Shown piece by piece: positions 58,227 to 64,000 of a stretch of DNA of 64,000 bases. Each line of letters opens with the position of its first letter. Position 1 is the first letter of the stretch. Both the position numbers and the translations under genes were made by a program. The notes under the pieces are model-generated. The model worked only from the letters and a program-made list of their open reading frames with translations, was not told the origin of the DNA and did no database searches. Source of the stretch: Neurospora intermedia (Eukaryota; Ascomycota; Sordariomycetes; Sordariales; Sordariaceae); NCBI GenBank assembly GCA_037102815.1, contig BTPP01000010.1, positions 806,001 to 870,000 on the forward strand, read 5' to 3'.

Positions 58227-59247
58227 ATGAAGCTTTCAGTCGCTGCCGCTCTTTCTCTCGCCGCCAGCGAGGCCTCGGCCCACTACATCTTCCAGCAAGT
58301 CGGCGCCGGGACCTCGGTCAACCCGGTTTGGAAGTACATCCGCAAGCACACCAACTACAACTCGCCCGTGACCGACTTGACTTCCAAAGACCTTGTGTGC
58401 AACGTCGGCGCCAGCGCTGACGGTGTCGAAACCCTCTCCGTTGCTGCTGGCTCCCAGGTCACCTTCAAGACCGACACGGCCGTCTACCACCAGGGTCCCA
58501 CTTCCGTCTACCTCTCCAAGGCCGACGGTTCCCTTTCCGACTATGATGGCTCGGGCGGTTGGTTCAAGATCAAGGACTGGGGCGCTACCTTCCCCGGTGG
58601 TGAATGGACCTTGTCGGACACTTACACTTTCACGATCCCTTCGTGCATTCCCTCGGGTGATTACCTTTTGCGTATTCAGCAGATTGGTATCCACAAGTGA
58701 GTTGAACCATTGCGGTGCCGTGCCGTGCCGTGCCGTGATCGAGAAGGAACAAGAAAGGACACAGAGGAGCTAACGTAATCGTCCTTCAAAAATAGCCCCT
58801 GGCCCGCAGGTGTTCCCCAGTTCTACCTCTCCTGCGCTCACATCTCTGTGACGGGCGGTGGTAGTGCCTCCCCCGCCACTGTCTCCATCCCTGGAGCCTT
58901 CAAGGAGACCGATCCCGGCTACACTGTCAACGTGAGTTCCGCTTCTTTCTCTCCTGTTTTTTTCCCCCCCAGATCACTAGGTCGCTCCTGCCTACCTTAT
59001 CCTTCTGGCGGGGTTCTTGCCTAGAAACCTTCTGGAGATGGAACCTTTCCCCACCCCCCCCCCCCTCCCGACTTCCCCCCAATTGTCCTGCCACTAAAAT
59101 GGATGGATCCGATTCAACCCCCCTCAACTCCTCGCCTATCAGCTGTACTCCAGTTACCTCCAAGTACCTCTACTAATCCCAAACTGAACAGATCTACTCA
59201 AACTTCAACAACTACACCGTCCCTGGCCCCGAAGTATTCACCTGCAG

Positions 59248-59283
<36 letters not shown>

Positions 59284-59557
59284 TACCCCCCCATCCCAGC
59301 CGACCACTTCTACCACCCTCCCAACTTCTTCGACCGTTGTCGCGACCACCCTCAAGACTTCGACTGTCGTCGCCACGACCAAGAGCAGCAGCACCACTTC
59401 GTCGTCGGCCTCTTCAGGCAGCCAGCCCACCAGCCCTTCGGGCTGCACGGTGGCCAAGTACGGACAGTGCGGCGGCATTGGATACAGCGGGTGCACGAGC
59501 TGCGCTAGCGGGTCGACCTGCAAGGTTGGCAATGACTATTACTCGCAGTGTTTGTAA
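58227..59557 (+). CDS. Secreted AA9 lytic polysaccharide monooxygenase with C-terminal CBM1
   Basis: Exons 58,227-58,696; 58,796-58,931; 59,192-59,557; 323 aa. Copper enzyme that oxidatively cleaves cellulose or hemicellulose outside the cell. The signal peptide is residues 1-18 (ending SEASA), leaving His19 as the mature N-terminus and first copper ligand. His88 ([15 protein letters not shown]) completes the histidine brace. [12 protein letters not shown] carries the Gln and axial Tyr. The catalytic domain ends near [19 protein letters not shown] linker encoded by GGCTCC repeats and a Ser/Thr-rich stretch follow, then CBM1 ([18 protein letters not shown]...YYSQCL) with its conserved Cys and aromatic residues. 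Intron 2 is long (260 nt) and contains a run of about 13 C. Intron 1 contains a GTGCC tandem repeat. The gene looks intact. Confidence 0.93.
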
Positions 59558-60513
59558 GGGCCCACGTCCTTATGGGAAGGGAAGAGGAATGAAGGGGATC
59601 TGGAGTGAGGAGCATGGATTGCAGTGAGAAGAGGGGATGGAAGGGGAAAGGGAAATTTTAATCTTCTTGTGAATAACTTCAATTTGGGGCATTCGCGCTT
59701 TTGGTCGGTGATAGCACACTCGGCTCGCTGGGAGCGCCAAAAGGCCCCTGATATCTGTATATAGTTCTTTTACTTCTTCACTTGGCCGTTGGTGGAACTC
59801 CTGGTGTAAGGATTACGCCACGGGCTTGCATATGCTTTTTTTTTTTTTTTTTTTTTCCTTGGAATAGAGTGGTCGTTTGACATAGCATCATATCTAGTGG
59901 CGATTCAAGATCGCATTTGCATCCAGGTGCATCCAGGTTTACATCAAGGTAGGCACCCACAGGTGAGTGAAGACACGGTGTTTGTGATGGGACTTGCTGG
60001 CGTTGTTCTGGGAATATTCGGGAACATGGGCACCGGGCAAAGTGGTCATTGGCCTGATGTCTTGTGTTGGGGAAAGAGGACATGAAGGTCTTGAGATAAG
60101 CGTTGCCGTGTATTCTTTGTGGCTGCTCTTCAACAGTAGATGCAAGTCTTATATCATTCCATGATATAAATAAACCTTGAAGGCCCAGGAAAGAAGCTTT
60201 ATCAGTACGGTAAATGGTAGAAACTGAAAGCAGGCTGCAGGAGAAGTAAAATGATATGCGGTCAGATTGCCAAAGGAAAAAACGGGTACTTTACAGATAT
60301 CACAAACATAGACATCTGCATTAAGGCCCCGGTTTGGGGGAGTAATATGTATGTATATATAACGTCCGTTGCTCTTGTTCGCCGTGACGCCGTGGTATCT
60401 TGAATTTCCATAATATCATTACTTCTGTGGGCAATGGCTCCCTCTCCATCCTCTTGTTTACCCATCCCTCTCTTTATTTTTTTTTCCTTTTTAGTTTTTA
60501 ATGTTCTTTCTAG
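59558..60513. other. Intergenic region with poly-T tract
   Basis: About 950 bp between convergent genes: the 3' UTR of the LPMO gene and of the surface-protein gene. A run of about 22 T lies at 59,834-59,856. Nothing else was recognised. Confidence 0.45.
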
Positions 60514-61810
60514 TCAATTCCTCCTCTCATCGCCATGCAAAGTAGCTTGCTCCTGGTCAACATCCTGCCGGTCGCCGTCCTGGTGGCCCAGATGCTGCTG
60601 TGGCTGGTTTTGTTCCTGTGGGCGCTGAACGGCGCCGGCGTCCATCTCGAATCCGGGATGATTCCCCGCGGGTAGTTCCTGCGCGCCAAAATGGTGGTCG
60701 GTGACGGGTAACTCTGAAACAGTATCTAGTGCCAGCCCGTTGTTCGGGTAGCCCGTGAAAGCATTGTAGCCGTACTTTTGATCAAAGCCTTCTTGCCCAA
60801 GATTCGGTGACGTGTGTTGGCTCTGGAAACCTGCCTTGGAAAGGGCAGGAGAGAGAGGGCCATACTGGCTGCCGGTAGCAGTGAGGCCACTCACATACGA
60901 GTCTGCATTTTGGGTGACTGAGCATTAGCCGGTCTAATTAGTGCGATGACGGGGAAGAACAGAGGATACTAGAATCTTAGCCCTTACCTCGCATGTAGCC
61001 TGTGCTTGGGCTGCTCATGACTGACCGTCCGCTCTCATCGACATAGCCGTATCCTTGATGTCCTTGGTGTAGGTATGCTTGCTGGCCCATGGGAGTCATG
61101 GGGCCCATTTGAGACATGGCTGCTCCGGGCACATCCCCTTCCTGCACATCCCCTTCCTTCTTCTTCCTTGGGAACCATCCACACTTCCACAGAATCCCAG
61201 CAACAATGATGAGGACTGCAATAACAGCCCCGACAGCGATTCCGGCAATGGCGCCAGTGGATAGTCCTCCAGTGCTGCTGCTGGGGGGCTCGGGCTCGGG
61301 CACGGTACTGCTGCTGCTGCTACTGCTGCTGCTACTGCTGCTGCTGCTGCTGCTGCTGCTGGGGGACTCGGGTTTGGTCTTGGTGCTGTTATAGCTGATG
61401 CCGGTGCCGGCAGGGTTGAGTATATAATCACGTTTCCATTCCTCACCCGGGAACTTGTTCAAAACCGTCGGTCTTAATTTATTCTTGGGACAACCAGCGT
61501 TACAGGGATTGTCGGCGCAACAACCCATAAATGGAGGCGCAGCATTTGCGCATGTGTAGAATACTGCTTCTTGAATTGAGACGTCGCATGATTGACCCGG
61601 AAGAAGTTTGTATTTTGCGGAAGAGAAGGATGCAACTTGGAGTTCGTCGTCCGGACAGACACCGTTTCGTTCCTCGGTGCATGGGTCGACGGTGCAGCAA
61701 CCGAGAAACTCGTGCTTCATTTCAGGACAGATGTAGAAGCTTCCATCCTTTGGGCACGAGAAGCCCCAGTATGCGATGAGTTGAGAGATGACCTCTGCAC
61801 TGCTTGCCAT
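60514..61810 (-). CDS. Cys-rich single-TM surface protein with poly-Ser stalk
   Basis: Exons 61,810-60,988 and 60,902-60,514; 403 aa. The 85-nt intron (GTAAGG...TGCAG) splits an Asp codon. Two similar N-terminal Cys modules are visible: GSFYICPEMKHEFLGCCTVDPC at about 23-44 and VFYTCANAAPPFMGCCADNPC at 83-103. A run of about 18 Ser follows (about 151-168), then PEPEPPSSS, one transmembrane helix GAIAGIAVGAVIAVLIIVAGILW (about 186-208) with basic KCGWFPRKKK on the cytoplasmic side, and a Gln/Gly/Tyr-rich tail. The layout resembles fungal cell-wall sensor or adhesion proteins (WSC/Mid2-like topology). No cleavable signal peptide is apparent, so an extra upstream exon or a reverse-anchor arrangement is possible. 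Function inferred only from architecture. Confidence 0.78.
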
Positions 61811-64000
61811 GGTGAGTCCAGTGGTATGATGGGATTCAGGAATGGGAGAGAGAGGAAATCTTGGGACTGGACGGGAAGAGGTTGACGACGAGAAGAGATA
61901 AAAGGGAGAGGTTCAAGAACCTGCACGTAGGCAATCCCAAAGCTTTTTACATCATATGGTAGCTGACGGGATTCCAATGCTTGTAGAGGATGGGCCAGTA
62001 AGAACAATGGCTGGAAAACGAGTGCACTTGATACTGGACCCGGGACCCAAGACGAACCAGGATCATAACCAAAGAGGTGGCCTTGATGGGCTGAAATCAA
62101 CCTTACCCAAAGGAGTAAGTAACGACAAGTGAAGAAGGTTTCATCAAAGGATGAGCCAAAAGCTGACATGGAAAGGCTTGGCCCGAAGGCAGCACCATTC
62201 TGATTGGGTTCCAGCACGAGGGGAACACGAAGAGACGCAGTGTCCCCAGTGCGGGCATACACTTCAACATGCTAACTGAACCGTCCGCCCAGCGAGGTAA
62301 GGGGTTCTTGAAAGTTATGTTGTTCTCGCTCAGGTTTGAATGCAGAAGACGACAGTATTGTCCTTCCACTTCTGCTGTGACCCAGCCTACATTGCTGCAT
62401 CCAGTCGGTGCTGGCGGTGAAATATGACAAATACCTAGGTTGGCAGACGGCTTGTTGGCGGATGCCTGACGGAAAGAGAAAAAGGATGGCGATCCACCGG
62501 CGGGAGACCCTTCGACGACGGCTGGGTCGTCATCGTCTCTGTGGCGGACTTTGATGGACACCCCAGCTCTCATTGCATACCTTGCGCATGTCGAGATATG
62601 GTATGATGACTTTGGCGTTTGAGGCTGGGCCGGTGTGGGAGGGTCGGATTTGGTGAGGTCGAGGGATGTCTCCCGTCGTTGAGAGTGGTGAAATGGCGGA
62701 CATGATCATCATCGCGATGTGTTTTTTTTGACCCGAAAATGCGGAGAAAAATGGAGCAAAACTGGGTCAAGAACGGGCAAACCTAAAAATTACCTCTAGC
62801 CGGTAGAAGTGCCAACGGGAAGGCGGGGAGCGGGCTGTGTTAGGCAGTGCACTACAGGCTTGGCATCAGGAATTCGATTTCAGTAGTTGGGGTTGGGCGC
62901 CCGCGTAAGTAAACGATTGCTCTCCAGCTTGATGTGCACTGTGAAGTGTGAATCCCTAACATCATTTGACGGTGTATAAGTCTTCAACAATCGGCAGGAT
63001 CCGGGCTTCCCTTCCATCCCATCCAGCGGCATCCATGCCGACGGGAACTTTTTCTCATCCCGTCTGCGAACGCTTCAGTTCTTTGATCCTTCCCAGTAGC
63101 AACCACCTGATCTCGACAACCCTTGCCCCAGATAACGGTAGAGAACAGGGGCAAACATCCTCTCCCCGCTTAATACAACACCCCCCCTGCCATCAGCCAT
63201 GTCATACAACTACCTCTAGGCATCACTTTTTTTGCACTTTTCGTGTACCACAGGCATTGCGACACCGCATCACCAGAAACAGTGTACAACAATTCCGACC
63301 TCCTTTGCCCCTCGAACCTCCAGATCTTCACCAGATTTGGGGGCCGGTGGCCACTTCGACGGTCCCAAGGTTCATAGTTGGTCTGTTCCATGCTTCTCGT
63401 AAGAAAAGAAAGAATGAATGCGATGCCACCAATTCACAAACCAGACGATAGCCGCGCCTGCCCTTCCGCACCAATCGCAGCATCCAAAAGGGCAAGCAAG
63501 ACCCGCGAAGTAACATGACACCCGTTCCGGTGCCATGAGTGCCGCACCAAAGTTGCAGTGAGAAGATACGTCTCAATTTCGGTGTTTATCTATACCGCTA
63601 CTTACGTCAAGGCTCAGACTTTGGTCCATGTGAAGATATCTGCTTTGGCTGTATGCATGTTCACTAGTAGCAGCGATAGTTTCCATCCACCCTTCCATGT
63701 TTCGGAGCTTCCGTCCCTACGAACATGGAAAGAACCCGTCAGAAGCCCGACAGGAGGCCACCAGTCACCAGAGGTACCTACTAATTTGGCTGCGTTTCGA
63801 TATTTACTCCTTGTGTAAACTGGTCAATGACTAGAAACTTGCAGCCAATGATTCCATCCTTTTCCCGTCACCACCACCACGGTCTTTCACTTGCACGCTA
63901 GATACGCCATGCTGCCATTAGGTTCGGGCGAGCCCCAACTCGGAATCTGCTTCACACAGCATCGCTACTAGCTGGAAAACGCCTTATCCCCAGCCGCTTC
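61811..64000. other. Right end of the window, no secure gene
   Basis: About 2.2 kb. Minus-strand open stretches at 62,530-62,712 and 62,103-62,573 are adjacent, with a possible GTATGC donor after DMRK, and could be exons of a short gene; I could not join them into a convincing protein. A plus-strand stretch at 62,966-63,451 is Pro/Ser/His-rich and unsupported. The last 200 bp might be the start of a gene beyond the edge, but nothing shows it. Confidence 0.35.

Noticed and set aside
59103-59627. 174-codon Pro/Ala-rich plus-strand stretch.
   Set aside because: Out-of-frame shadow of the LPMO linker and CBM1 exon.
1-64000. CRISPR arrays, rRNA or tRNA genes.
   Set aside because: None seen. GGTTCGAA-like bits in the AT-rich block lack cloverleaf partners, and CRISPR is not expected in a fungal nuclear genome.

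Overview
The window is from a filamentous ascomycete (Pezizomycotina), probably a Sordariomycete close to the Sordariales. Reasons: short introns (mostly 44-100 nt) with RCTRAC-type branch sites, fungal-only families (SAT4/PTH11-like receptor, CmcJ/AsaB-like oxygenase, AA9 lytic polysaccharide monooxygenase with CBM1), and a large block destroyed by repeat-induced point mutation (RIP). The order-level placement is inference.

Region 1, about 1-27,300, is a RIP-mutated heterochromatic transposon nest. It is extremely AT-rich, nearly empty of CA/TG dinucleotides, and Trp/Gln codons have become TAG/TAA throughout. The nesting can be read. A Tc1-type (DD34E) transposase gene is the oldest visible layer. 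Its 5' part (about 4,199-4,352) and 3' part (about 26,684-27,360) are now 22.3 kb apart. They are separated by a Ty3/Gypsy-type element with two 704-bp LTRs (4,353-5,056 and 25,976-26,679) and a GTAA target duplication. Inside that element sits a 6.9-kb Tad1-like LINE (18,211-25,147) flanked by a perfect 16-bp duplication. A second, minus-strand Gypsy element occupies 1 to about 4,198 and runs off the left edge.

Region 2, 27,300-64,000, has normal base composition and thirteen recognisable protein genes. In order: a CmcJ/AsaB-like oxygenase; a ~970-aa unknown protein; a 7-TM SAT4-type receptor-like protein; a mitochondrial-looking protein with a Bles03/DUF1917-like C-terminus; a multi-TM membrane protein whose last exon is interrupted by a ~390-bp MITE-like insertion; GAR transformylase (purine synthesis); a 167-aa unknown; two convergent coiled-coil proteins; a 320-aa unknown; a divergent pair encoding a 3-dehydroshikimate-dehydratase-like TIM barrel and a 6-phosphogluconate-dehydrogenase-like enzyme with altered phosphate-site residues; a secreted AA9 LPMO with CBM1; and a Cys-rich, Ser-tract, single-TM surface protein.

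Most of region 2 is ordinary housekeeping or lineage-specific content. The most interesting items are the readable nest with its split Tc1 transposase, the MITE-like insertion that truncates the membrane protein, and the divergent enzyme pair, whose 6PGDH-like member keeps its catalytic residues but appears to have lost most 6-phosphate ligands. Exon boundaries were read by eye from splice consensus and reading-frame continuity. No alignment or RNA evidence was available.
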